Notes: generated by a model not told the origin, from the letters alone. A DNA stretch of 5,299 nt from Roseburia sp. (GCA_017621905.1 JAGASC010000350.1:1-5299); one strand, 5' to 3'; counted from the first letter of the stretch, positions 1-4,610 are shown. Made by a program: numbers and translations.

Positions 1-185
1 GACTTGCTGAGGAAGTGACAGACGCAAAAATCTGCAAGGTCAACGTAGACGAGCAGCCCGAGCTGGCGGAGCAGTTTGGTGTTATGACCATCCCTACCCT
101 GATTGTATTCAAGGAAGGTAAAGTAGCACAAAAATCCATCGGAGTAATTCCAAAGGAGCAGATTCTGAAGCTAATTCACGAATAA
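1..185 (+). CDS. trxA: Thioredoxin, C-terminal part (5' end outside the window)
   Basis: The frame is open from position 3 and runs 60 codons to a TAA at 183-185. It matches the C-terminal half of a classical thioredoxin: the beta3 strand segment CKVNVDEQPELAEQFGV, then MTIPTLIVFKEGK with the conserved cis-proline (visible residue 31), and a terminal helix ending KEQILKLIHE. The family reduces disulfides in cytoplasmic proteins with a CxxC active site. That motif would lie upstream and cannot be seen here, so a thioredoxin-like variant is not excluded. The length after the cis-Pro fits an ordinary thioredoxin of about 100-110 residues. The gene is followed within 10 bp by the palindromic repeat at 192-283, which could also help end its transcript. 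Confidence 0.93.
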   Translation, partial: LAEEVTDAKICKVNVDEQPELAEQFGVMTIPTLIVFKEGKVAQKSIGVIPKEQILKLIHE

Positions 186-191
186 ATTTGA

Positions 192-283
192 AATTTGGGG
201 ACGTATCATTTTCTAAAAAAGGGACGTATGATTTTCTAGAAAAAGATACGTCCCCAAATTAGAAAAAGATACGTCCCCAAATT
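192..283. repeat. Four-unit palindromic repeat (2 forward + 2 inverted 23-bp units), REP/MITE-like
   Basis: Exactly 4 x 23 bp abut without spacers: 192-214, 215-237, 238-260 and 261-283. The last two are identical direct repeats starting AGAAAAAGATACGTCCCC. The first is the reverse complement of that unit with one mismatch. The second is a decayed inverted copy that keeps GGGACGTAT and ATTTTCT. The whole forms a two-fold symmetric head-to-head structure that can fold into a long hairpin. GGGGACGT-type ends flanked by A/T runs resemble short interspersed palindromes of clostridial genomes that I associate with IS200/REP-type transposases; this link is from memory and unverified. No transposase gene is present, so if mobile it is non-autonomous. 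Its place just after the thioredoxin stop suggests it may also act as a terminator or mRNA 3' stabiliser. Confidence 0.8.
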
Positions 284-319
284 TTAAATCAGGTATAAAA
301 TCAGGGAAAGACGTCCACA

Positions 320-352
320 CTATGACTGGTAAGAAACAGGAAAAAGTCATAG
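320..352 (+). promoter_or_regulatory. Perfect 8-bp inverted repeat in the leader of the coat gene pair
   Basis: CTATGACT (320-327) is exactly complementary to AGTCATAG (345-352) across a 17-nt loop. It ends 5 bases before the GGAGG ribosome-binding sequence (358-362) of the 61-aa gene. It could be an RNA hairpin near the ribosome site or a DNA operator for a sporulation regulator. I see no convincing sigma-A, sigma-E or sigma-K promoter between 284 and 320, so the start of this transcript is unknown. Confidence 0.4.
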
Positions 353-368
353 AAGATGGAGGTAGACC

Positions 369-554
369 ATGGGACAGTTATCAGAAAAAGAATTGTCTGC
401 AATAAACGATTTGTTGACCGAGGAGGATCTTCTGATCAAAAAATTTCAGATGCTCGCGGAACACACACAGGATCAGGAAATCAGTGCAAAATTCACAGAG
501 ATTTCGAAAAAGCATCAGAGTCATTTCAATTCCCTGTATGCACAGCTGAGCTAA
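369..554 (+). CDS. Small helical protein, likely spore-coat associated (CotF operon partner)
   Basis: A 61-residue protein starting at ATG 369, with GGAGG at 358-362 and a 6-nt gap, a good ribosome site. The upstream ATG at 356 opens a different frame and lacks a ribosome site. The sequence is almost entirely amphipathic helix: a leading segment MGQLSEKELSAINDLL, a second segment EEDLLIKKFQMLAEHTQD, and a third ending KKHQSHFNSLYAQL. It has no signal peptide, membrane segment or cysteine. Short proteins of this kind commonly precede Coat F genes in Clostridia and look like half of a ferritin-like helical bundle; this is family knowledge recalled, not searched. The next gene begins 86 bp downstream on the same strand, so co-transcription is likely. 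The frame continues past its TAA for 29 more codons to a TGA overlapping the next start (see findings). The function beyond a probable spore-coat role is unknown. Confidence 0.75.
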   Translation: MGQLSEKELSAINDLLTEEDLLIKKFQMLAEHTQDQEISAKFTEISKKHQSHFNSLYAQLS

Positions 555-569
555 CAACAGATACCTGTA

Positions 570-606
570 GCGAAGGTTGTGCCGGCGCGGCATCCACAGG
601 CTTCGC
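570..606 (+). other. GC-rich imperfect hairpin between the two coat-type genes
   Basis: GCGAAG (570-575) pairs with CTTCGC (601-606), and inside it TGCCG (580-584) pairs with CGGCA (588-592) around a 3-nt loop. No U-run follows, as the next bases are ATGAGAAAAAG, so it is unlikely to be a terminator. It is more GC-rich than the surrounding sequence. It may be an mRNA processing or stability element between the cistrons. Confidence 0.4.
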
Positions 607-640
607 ATGAGAAAAAGAGCCGTGCAGAAATGAGGGAAAG

Positions 641-913
641 ATGATTCAGGAGATTTATACAGACAAGGAAATTCTTGCGGACGCGTTGACCGCAGAAAAA
701 GCAGCGACAAACAATTACAATACATTTGCAAATGAATGTGTACACAACAATGTACGTGATGCAATCCTGCACTGCTTAGAGCAGGAGCACAGCATTCAGG
801 AGGATGTATTTAACATGATGCATGAACGCGGATATTATCCGACGCCTGATGCAGAAGCTAATAAAGTACAGGGCGCAAAGCAGAAATTTGCCCAGTGCGT
901 GAAGACGGTTTAA
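641..913 (+). CDS. Coat F (CotF)-family spore coat protein
   Basis: A 90-residue protein with ATG at 641 and a GAGG ribosome site at 632-635. It has the Coat F pattern: an N-terminal motif YTDKEILADALTAEK, a helix with NNYNTFANECVHNNVRDAIL, a helix LEQEHSIQEDVFNMMHERG, and the signature aromatic-proline turn GYYPTPDAE at residues 64-72. A short hydrophilic C-terminal tail follows. Family members are structural proteins of the endospore coat, made in the mother cell late in sporulation, and are roughly 60-160 residues long, so this is a short full-length member. It has three cysteines (C33, C45, C86) that could crosslink in the coat. It follows the 61-aa helical gene on the same strand and is followed by a run of stem-loops and a terminator, which fits a two-gene sporulation operon. 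Confidence 0.85.
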   Translation: MIQEIYTDKEILADALTAEKAATNNYNTFANECVHNNVRDAILHCLEQEHSIQEDVFNMMHERGYYPTPDAEANKVQGAKQKFAQCVKTV

Positions 914-1009
914 GTAATCTCTGATGAGATTATACGCGCCGGAGCAAAGCGGAGTGAGGATGGACCGCCAACAGCGTATATCATGTGAGAGAAACGAACA
1001 CATGATATA
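914..1009 (+). other. Tandem stem-loops in the 3' region of the coat operon
   Basis: Three perfect stems lie back to back after the Coat F stop: TAATCTC/GAGATTA (915-921 with 926-932, tetraloop TGAT), TATACGC/GCGTATA (931-937 with 974-980), and an 11-bp stem (977-987 with 999-1009, loop 988-998). Neighbouring stems share 2 and 4 bases, so they cannot all form fully at once. The last is followed by ATTTTGA, a weak U-tract, so it may be a minor terminator. No known riboswitch class was recognised. Confidence 0.45.
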
Positions 1010-1012
1010 ATT

Positions 1013-1040
1013 TTGACAGGCATAATAGAATAACTGGTAT
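1013..1040 (+). promoter_or_regulatory. Weak promoter-like sequence upstream of the terminator
   Basis: A perfect TTGACA at 1013-1018 is followed after 16 nt by TGGTAT at 1035-1040, which matches TATAAT at only three positions. A start here would fall about at the base of the terminator hairpin at 1046. The poor -10 makes this doubtful. Confidence 0.15.
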
Positions 1041-1045
1041 GAAAG

Positions 1046-1093
1046 CGGTGTATGGATGTTCCGGAGAGGAATTTTCTATGCACCGTTTTTTTT
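1046..1093 (+). terminator. Intrinsic terminator of the coat operon
   Basis: CGGTGTATGGA (1046-1056) pairs with the segment TCTATGCACCG ending at 1085, with two G-U pairs. An inner TTCC/GGAA stem extends it, and a run of eight T (1086-1093) follows directly. This is a textbook rho-independent terminator. It separates the coat genes from the deacylase gene. Confidence 0.85.
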
Positions 1094-1192
1094 GATTTGC
1101 GATTGTGTTATGTTTATCGTTTTATTTTGGAGTGAAAAAACGGAAATAATCGAGCAATTGGTAATAATTTGATGAAGTGTGAGTGACACATA

Positions 1193-1221
1193 TTGAAAAA
1201 GTAATAAAAATGGTCTATATT
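1193..1221 (+). promoter_or_regulatory. Sigma-A promoter of the deacylase gene
   Basis: TTGAAA (1193-1198), a 17-nt spacer and TATATT (1216-1221) match the housekeeping consensus at 10 of 12 positions. Expected start near 1228 gives a leader of about 98 nt before the ATG at 1326. A small TGAA-N6-TTCA dyad (1226-1239) sits on the expected start and resembles but does not match a CcpA cre site. Confidence 0.65.
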
Positions 1222-1277
1222 TGAATGAAACGGGCTTCACATGTCGTTCTATAGAAGAAGGTAGTTATCTATATTCA

Positions 1278-1304
1278 TGATAATGATAAGAAATATGATT
1301 ATTA
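1278..1304 (+). promoter_or_regulatory. Imperfect AT-rich palindrome in the deacylase leader
   Basis: TGATAATGATA (1278-1288) is mirrored by TATGATTATTA (1294-1304): of 11 pairs, nine are Watson-Crick, one is G-T and one mismatched. It lies just before the ribosome site at 1311-1316. The left arm resembles part of a Fur box (GATAATGATAAT), but the right arm does not complete the consensus. It may be an operator or only an AT-rich coincidence. Confidence 0.25.
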
Positions 1305-1325
1305 CATAGGAAAGGAAAACATAAG

Positions 1326-1871
1326 ATGGAATTACAAAAAGGAAGACCACTTACGAACGAGGGCAGATTAGAAAAGGAAATACGAACCTATGATTTGTTA
1401 GATTCCGTGGGTGTGGAATATGAAAGAATTGATCATGAGGCAGCATTTACCATGGAGGTGTGCGCTGAAATTGACAAATCCCTCGGGGCAACGATTTGCA
1501 AAAACCTGTTTTTGTGTAATCGCCAGAAGACAGATTTTTATCTATTGATGATTCCCGGGGATAAAGTATTTAAAACAAAGGAATTGTCGCATCAGATCGG
1601 CAGCGCCAGATTGTCTTTTGCGGGAGCGGAGGATATGGAAAAATATCTGGACATCACACCGGGGGCTGTCAGCGTGCTTGGGCTGATGAATGATAAGGAA
1701 AATGCGGTTCGCCTTTTGGTGGACGAGGATGTGCTGCAGGGAGAATACGTGGGATGTCATCCGTGTGTGAATACATCCAGTTTGCGGATTCGGACCGAGG
1801 ATATGTTTGGCCCGGTGCTGCAGGCGATGCATCATGACATGACTGTTGTAAAACTGTTAGGGGAAGAGTAA
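1326..1871 (+). CDS. Free-standing YbaK/ProXp-ala-type (PrdX) aminoacyl-tRNA deacylase
   Basis: A 181-residue cytoplasmic protein with ATG at 1326 and ribosome site AAAGGA at 1311-1316. It belongs to the YbaK/prolyl-tRNA synthetase-associated domain superfamily, which hydrolyses mischarged tRNAs (Ala-tRNA-Pro for the ProXp-ala/PrdX branch). Supporting motifs, in order: YDLLDSVGVEYERIDHEAAFTMEV near residues 22-45; the conserved lysine in ATICKNLFL (K59), the expected catalytic lysine; TPGAVSVLGLMND (111-123); and GCHPCVNTSSLRI (143-155), with the HPxxNT signature of this branch. The length is typical of the free-standing form, against about 160 for YbaK. No prolyl-tRNA synthetase or proline-reductase gene is next to it here; related clostridial proteins are often called PrdX and linked to proline reductase. 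It has its own promoter and a hairpin after it, so it appears monocistronic. The exact tRNA substrate is inferred from family motifs. Confidence 0.88.
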   Translation: MELQKGRPLTNEGRLEKEIRTYDLLDSVGVEYERIDHEAAFTMEVCAEIDKSLGATICKNLFLCNRQKTDFYLLMIPGDKVFKTKELSHQIGSARLSFAGAEDMEKYLDITPGAVSVLGLMNDKENAVRLLVDEDVLQGEYVGCHPCVNTSSLRIRTEDMFGPVLQAMHHDMTVVKLLGEE

Positions 1872-1877
1872 GGGAGG

Positions 1878-1900
1878 CAGCCCATGCTGAGCATGGGCTG
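1878..1900. terminator. Bidirectional hairpin between convergent genes
   Basis: CAGCCCATGC (1878-1887) and GCATGGGCTG (1891-1900) form a perfect 10-bp GC-rich stem with a 3-nt loop. It begins 6 bp after the deacylase stop and lies 9 bp beyond the stop of the opposing repressor gene. Neither side has a proper U-run, so termination may be partial. The position between convergent stops is the main support for a shared terminator role. Confidence 0.6.
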
Positions 1901-1909
1901 TTCCTGTGC

Positions 1910-2944
1910 TTATGGGGATACCTCTTTTGTCGAGTTTCGTAGAATGAGCTTCGGCGAAATTACAGCTTCTATGTGCTCACCATTGTTATTTTTATTATTA
2001 ATCAAGTCAAACATTATTTTCGCAGACTGCTTTCCGATTTTATACGGAAGGATATCCACAGTTGTCAAAGCAGGAAACGTCATATCTGAGTATTCATTGT
2101 TATCGTAACCAATCACGGAAATATCTTCCGGCACCCGCAGATTAAATTTTGCAATCGCAGAATATACACCGTAAGCCACATAATCGCTGAAACAGAAAAT
2201 GGCAGTTGCACTCAGGCAATCCAGGCCGGGCTGTTGCTCCAGCCATTTTTTTGCGACCTTATAACCACCGGTCCTTGTACTGTCACATTCTAAAATCTGT
2301 ACAGCAGACTCTGCCAAATCATTTTCTTTCAAATACGCCATAAAACCATTATAACGATCCTGCGCCGAAGAAATGTACATAGGAGCAGAAATATACAAAA
2401 AGCTGCGATGCCCAAGCTGATACAAATGCTGAGCAGCCAGATAACCTCCCTCATAGTCATTACTCTGCACAAAATTAGCGGAGAGCCCCGGAAACTTACG
2501 CTGCAGGATGACATAAGGAACATTGGCATTTTCCAATTGGGCATGAGACTGTGTGTTTTTCATCCCGGGAACCAGAAAGATACCGTCTACGCCATGGTCA
2601 AGCATATTGCTAAGTACAGCACTTTCTTCTTCCGGATTTCCATTTGAATTGCCGAGCATGAGAGTGTAGCTTGTCTCAGTACAAATCTTTTCGATGCCTT
2701 TGTACATATAAGAGAAGACCGGGTTGCAGATATCCGGGACAACGATGCCGAGCATCATGGATTTTGTGGTTTTTAAGTAGCTGGCGGCAAGGTTTTTCCG
2801 GTATCCGAGGCGCGCTGCGGTTTCTTTTACGAGATTGGTGGTTTCCTGGCCTATGTCCGGCATATTCCGAAGCGCACGGGAAACTGTATTGACCGAAACG
2901 TTAAGCTCTTCGGCAATATCTTTTAATGTTATGGACACTTTCAT
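1910..2944 (-). CDS. LacI-family transcriptional repressor of the adjacent sugar genes
   Basis: A 344-residue regulator. An N-terminal helix-turn-helix ITLKDIAEELNVSVNTVSRAL (residues 5-25) is followed by a DNA-binding domain ending in RLGYRKN and a hinge helix around 51-60. From about residue 63 it has a periplasmic-binding-protein-like effector domain: MMLGIVVPDICNPVFSYMYKGIE, VDGIFLVPG, SNDYEGGYLAAQHLYQLGHR, FCFSDYVAYGV, and ISVIGYDNNEYSDMTFPALTTV (D281). All domains are present and the length is normal. It is divergent from the isomerase/arabinofuranosidase genes, the usual arrangement for a local LacI repressor, and central-CG palindromes typical of this family's operators occur at those genes. 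The effector is probably a pentose or its phosphate, which is inference. Start choice: ATG 2944 has GGAGG only 2 nt upstream, while an in-frame GTG two codons later (2936-2938) has an 8-nt gap, so the real start may be the GTG. Confidence 0.92.
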   Translation of the reverse strand: MKVSITLKDIAEELNVSVNTVSRALRNMPDIGQETTNLVKETAARLGYRKNLAASYLKTTKSMMLGIVVPDICNPVFSYMYKGIEKICTETSYTLMLGNSNGNPEEESAVLSNMLDHGVDGIFLVPGMKNTQSHAQLENANVPYVILQRKFPGLSANFVQSNDYEGGYLAAQHLYQLGHRSFLYISAPMYISSAQDRYNGFMAYLKENDLAESAVQILECDSTRTGGYKVAKKWLEQQPGLDCLSATAIFCFSDYVAYGVYSAIAKFNLRVPEDISVIGYDNNEYSDMTFPALTTVDILPYKIGKQSAKIMFDLINNKNNNGEHIEAVISPKLILRNSTKEVSP

Positions 2945-2946
2945 TT

Positions 2947-2951
2947 CCTCC
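2947..2951 (-). promoter_or_regulatory. Ribosome binding site that questions the repressor start
   Basis: On the minus strand GGAGG lies 2 nt before ATG (2942-2944) but 8 nt before the in-frame GTG (2936-2938). The usual gap is 5-9 nt, which favours the GTG. The two proteins would differ by only two residues (MKV versus an initiator Met). Confidence 0.55.
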
Positions 2952-3005
2952 AGTATAAGATAATTTTAAATAATTATGTAAGTCGTTCGAGCATGAATTA
3001 GTAAT

Positions 3006-3034
3006 ATTATACAGACGAATGCGGTTTATGTCAA
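3006..3034 (-). promoter_or_regulatory. Perfect-consensus sigma-A promoter of the LacI gene
   Basis: Read on the minus strand, TTGACA (3034-3029), a 17-nt spacer and TATAAT (3011-3006) match the consensus at all 12 positions. A tract of eight A's on the plus strand (T's on the minus strand) lies just upstream at 3033-3040 and could raise activity. The expected start near 2999 gives a leader of about 55 nt. Such a strong promoter on a repressor gene suggests autoregulation. A minus-strand CGAACGA at 2983-2989, just downstream of the start, shares only AACGA with the operators described below, which is weak support. Confidence 0.75.
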
Positions 3035-3064
3035 AAAAAATAGCAAATTTCTAAAAATAGTAGA

Positions 3065-3082
3065 TGATGAAAATTTCCATCA
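3065..3082. promoter_or_regulatory. AT-rich palindrome upstream of the isomerase promoter
   Basis: TGATGAAAATTTCCATCA pairs in 8 of 9 positions around its centre at 3073/3074. The centre is about 53 bp before the expected isomerase start, a position typical of an activator or a distal operator. It is unlike the AACGAT operator, so a second regulator may act here. No such regulator gene is in the window. Confidence 0.4.
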
Positions 3083-3091
3083 ATTTCTATA

Positions 3092-3120
3092 TTGACAAAG
3101 CATATAAACGATGCTATCAT
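3092..3120 (+). promoter_or_regulatory. Sigma-A promoter of the isomerase/arabinofuranosidase genes
   Basis: TTGACA (3092-3097), a 17-nt spacer and TATCAT (3115-3120) match the consensus at 11 of 12 positions. The expected start is near 3127, inside the operator at 3121-3137. The ATG at 3092 that overlaps the -35 region opens the isomerase frame but is not a credible start. Confidence 0.8.
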
Positions 3121-3137
3121 TACATTAACGATAATGT
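3121..3137 (+). promoter_or_regulatory. Predicted LacI-family operator O1 at the isomerase start site
   Basis: The 17-bp box TACATTAACGATAATGT contains a 16-bp dyad (3122-3137) with 7 of 8 pairs and the central CG typical of LacI-family operators. It lies directly after the -10 and covers the expected start, where a bound repressor would block transcription. A copy with 15 of 17 identical bases is at 4571-4587. A weaker match (11 of 17) at 3101-3117 lies 20 bp upstream, in phase on the helix within the promoter spacer. Confidence 0.7.
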
Positions 3138-3157
3138 TACAAAAAAAGAGGAGGGAT

Positions 3158-4555
3158 ATGAAGTTGAAATTAGCTTTATTAATAGCAAATCGAGGTTTTT
3201 TTCCAAGTTCTGTTATTGAATCTGCCAGAGAAGAGATGACACAGGCAATTGAGAAGGCAGGAGCGGAGGCATTAATTATGGATGCTTCGTTGACACGATA
3301 CGGAGCAGTGGAGACAAGAGCAGAGGGAGAGACCTATGCAAATTTCCTGGCAGAGCATTATGGAGAATATGACGGATTAGTTATCTGCCTGCCGAATTTT
3401 GGTGATGAGAACGGAATCAAAGAAGCCATCAAGGATGTGACGGTACCCATTCTTCTCCAGGCATATCCGGATGAATTAGGTAAACTGGATTTTGCAAATC
3501 GAAGAGATGCATTCTGTGGGAAATTGGGATTGTGTGCCGTGTTAAAACAGATGAAAGTATCATTTGTTTCGGGAGAACCATTTACCATGCACCCGCTGAG
3601 TGATGAATTCCAGAAAGAAATGATGGATTTTATTTCAATTTGCCGTATGGTAAAAAGAATGCATCACATGCGCATCGGTGTACTTGGAGCCAGAACAACA
3701 GCGTTTAAAAGCGTGCGTTTTGACGAAGGGGCATTGGAACTGAAAGGCGCAGATGTGGAAACGCTGGATCTGACCCAGATTTTCGATAAGATGAAAGCAA
3801 TTGCAGACGATGATTCTCGCCTGGCGGACTGGGAGAAGGAAATCAAAGCGATTTCTGATACCTGTGATACACCGGAATATGCCATCTTGAATCAGTGTAA
3901 ACTGGGCGTTGCATTGGAAGAAATCAAAACGGAAATGAAGCTTGACGTAATGGCAATTCGCTGCTGGAGTGAGCTGCAGTATGAATACAAAATCACACCA
4001 TGTACCGTTATGGGCATCCTGAATAAGAGACAGATTCCGGTTGTGTGCGAGACAGACGTGACAAATGCACCTGCAATGCTGGCCTTAGCCATGGCTTCGA
4101 ATACAGGCGTAGGATGTCTGGATATTAACAATAATTACGGAACAGAGGCAGATAAGTGTATTTTGTTCCACTGTGGTCCGCTTCCAATCGACCTGTTGTG
4201 TGGACCGGGACATATGGAAGAGCACAAAATGTTTACAAAGACACAGGGCGAAAATTGTTCCTGGGGTGTCAATGTTGGAAGAATTAAACCGGGTACGATT
4301 ACAATCTGTGGTATGCGTACGGAGAACGGAGAAGTTCGCTATTTTGTTGAGAAAGCAGAAGTGATGGACATCAAGGTAGATGAAGGCTTCTTCGGTACAT
4401 ATGGTGTTGTACAGATTCCAGGATTGCAGACGAAGCTTCGCCACATGAGTGAAGAAGGCTTCCGACATCATGCAATTATTACAGCAGGAGATCAGACCAG
4501 AAGAGTCCGCGAAGCGTTGTCTAAATATTTGGGATATACAGAAATAAAACTTTAA
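3158..4555 (+). CDS. L-fucose/L-arabinose isomerase-family protein (sugar substrate unassigned)
   Basis: A 465-residue cytoplasmic protein, starting at ATG 3158 with AGGAGG at 3149-3154 (3-nt gap; an in-frame TTG at 3164 has a 9-nt gap). It resembles the FucI/AraA-like isomerases (COG2407 type), which interconvert aldoses and ketoses with a divalent metal. An N-terminal Rossmann-like part (LALLIANRGFFPSS; YDGLVICLPNFGDENG at 71-86) precedes a second domain starting MRIGVLGART (171-180). Candidate metal or catalytic residues are E272 in CWSELQ, D300 in CETDVTNAP and H437/H438 in EGFRHHAII, in the order of the Glu, Asp and His ligands of FucI. It is shorter than E. coli FucI (about 590) and similar to the short COG2407 members. 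It is divergent from a LacI regulator and 55 bp upstream of a GH51 arabinofuranosidase, which points to L-arabinose as the substrate. That is inference; L-fucose or another pentose or deoxysugar remains possible. Confidence 0.82.
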   Translation: MKLKLALLIANRGFFPSSVIESAREEMTQAIEKAGAEALIMDASLTRYGAVETRAEGETYANFLAEHYGEYDGLVICLPNFGDENGIKEAIKDVTVPILLQAYPDELGKLDFANRRDAFCGKLGLCAVLKQMKVSFVSGEPFTMHPLSDEFQKEMMDFISICRMVKRMHHMRIGVLGARTTAFKSVRFDEGALELKGADVETLDLTQIFDKMKAIADDDSRLADWEKEIKAISDTCDTPEYAILNQCKLGVALEEIKTEMKLDVMAIRCWSELQYEYKITPCTVMGILNKRQIPVVCETDVTNAPAMLALAMASNTGVGCLDINNNYGTEADKCILFHCGPLPIDLLCGPGHMEEHKMFTKTQGENCSWGVNVGRIKPGTITICGMRTENGEVRYFVEKAEVMDIKVDEGFFGTYGVVQIPGLQTKLRHMSEEGFRHHAIITAGDQTRRVREALSKYLGYTEIKL

Positions 4556-4563
4556 TTTTTTTT
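4556..4563 (+). other. T8 tract directly after the isomerase stop
   Basis: Eight T's follow the TAA at 4553-4555. No stable GC stem precedes them; the best local dyad is AAATATTT within the coding end. It is therefore probably not a full terminator. It could lower read-through into the next gene or be a slippage-prone tract. Confidence 0.3.
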
Positions 4564-4570
4564 AGGCATC

Positions 4571-4587
4571 TATATTAACGATAAAGT
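4571..4587 (+). promoter_or_regulatory. Predicted LacI-family operator O2 before the arabinofuranosidase gene
   Basis: TATATTAACGATAAAGT is identical at 15 of 17 positions to the box at 3121-3137 and shares the core ATTAACGATAA. It lies in the 55-bp gap, 23 bp before the ATG at 4611. A TATATT hexamer (4571-4576) could serve as a -10 but has no proper -35 17 bp upstream. The site may give separate control of the second gene or act as a roadblock or loop partner for the upstream operator. Confidence 0.6.
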
Positions 4588-4610
4588 ATAGGACTGGAGA
4601 AATAGGAAGT

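Noticed and set aside
192..283. CRISPR array
   Set aside because: The units abut without spacers and alternate in orientation as a palindrome. No cas gene is present.
356..610. 84-codon plus-strand frame overlapping the first coat-type gene
   Set aside because: It has no ribosome site before its ATG, a composition unlike a folded protein, and it overlaps the well-supported 61-aa helical gene in another frame.
381..764. 127-codon minus-strand frame opposite the coat genes
   Set aside because: It is a shadow of the two plus-strand genes, with no family resemblance and no ribosome site.
924..1010. 28-codon frame after the Coat F gene (begins MRLYAPEQSGV)
   Set aside because: There is no Shine-Dalgarno sequence, and the start lies inside a perfect hairpin. 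The stretch is better explained by the stem-loops.
1226..1239. CcpA cre site at the deacylase start
   Set aside because: The TGAA-N6-TTCA arms fit, but the required central CG and flanking T are wrong on either strand.
1278..1296. Fur box
   Set aside because: Only the left half (GATAATGATAA) resembles the consensus, the right half does not, and the downstream gene has no iron link.
1884..2108. 74-codon plus-strand frame starting in the convergent hairpin
   Set aside because: It starts inside the stem-loop and is antisense to the LacI gene's 3' end.
3092..3157. Upstream extension of the isomerase frame to an ATG at 3092
   Set aside because: That ATG overlaps the -35 hexamer, so it lies upstream of the transcript. 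The extra 22 residues look unlike the family, and a strong ribosome site precedes 3158.
4085..4471. 128-codon minus-strand frame inside the isomerase gene
   Set aside because: It is antisense to a conserved region of the isomerase-like protein, with Cys/His-rich nonsense composition and no start signals.
4541..4563. Intrinsic terminator after the isomerase gene
   Set aside because: A T8 tract is present but no GC stem precedes it.
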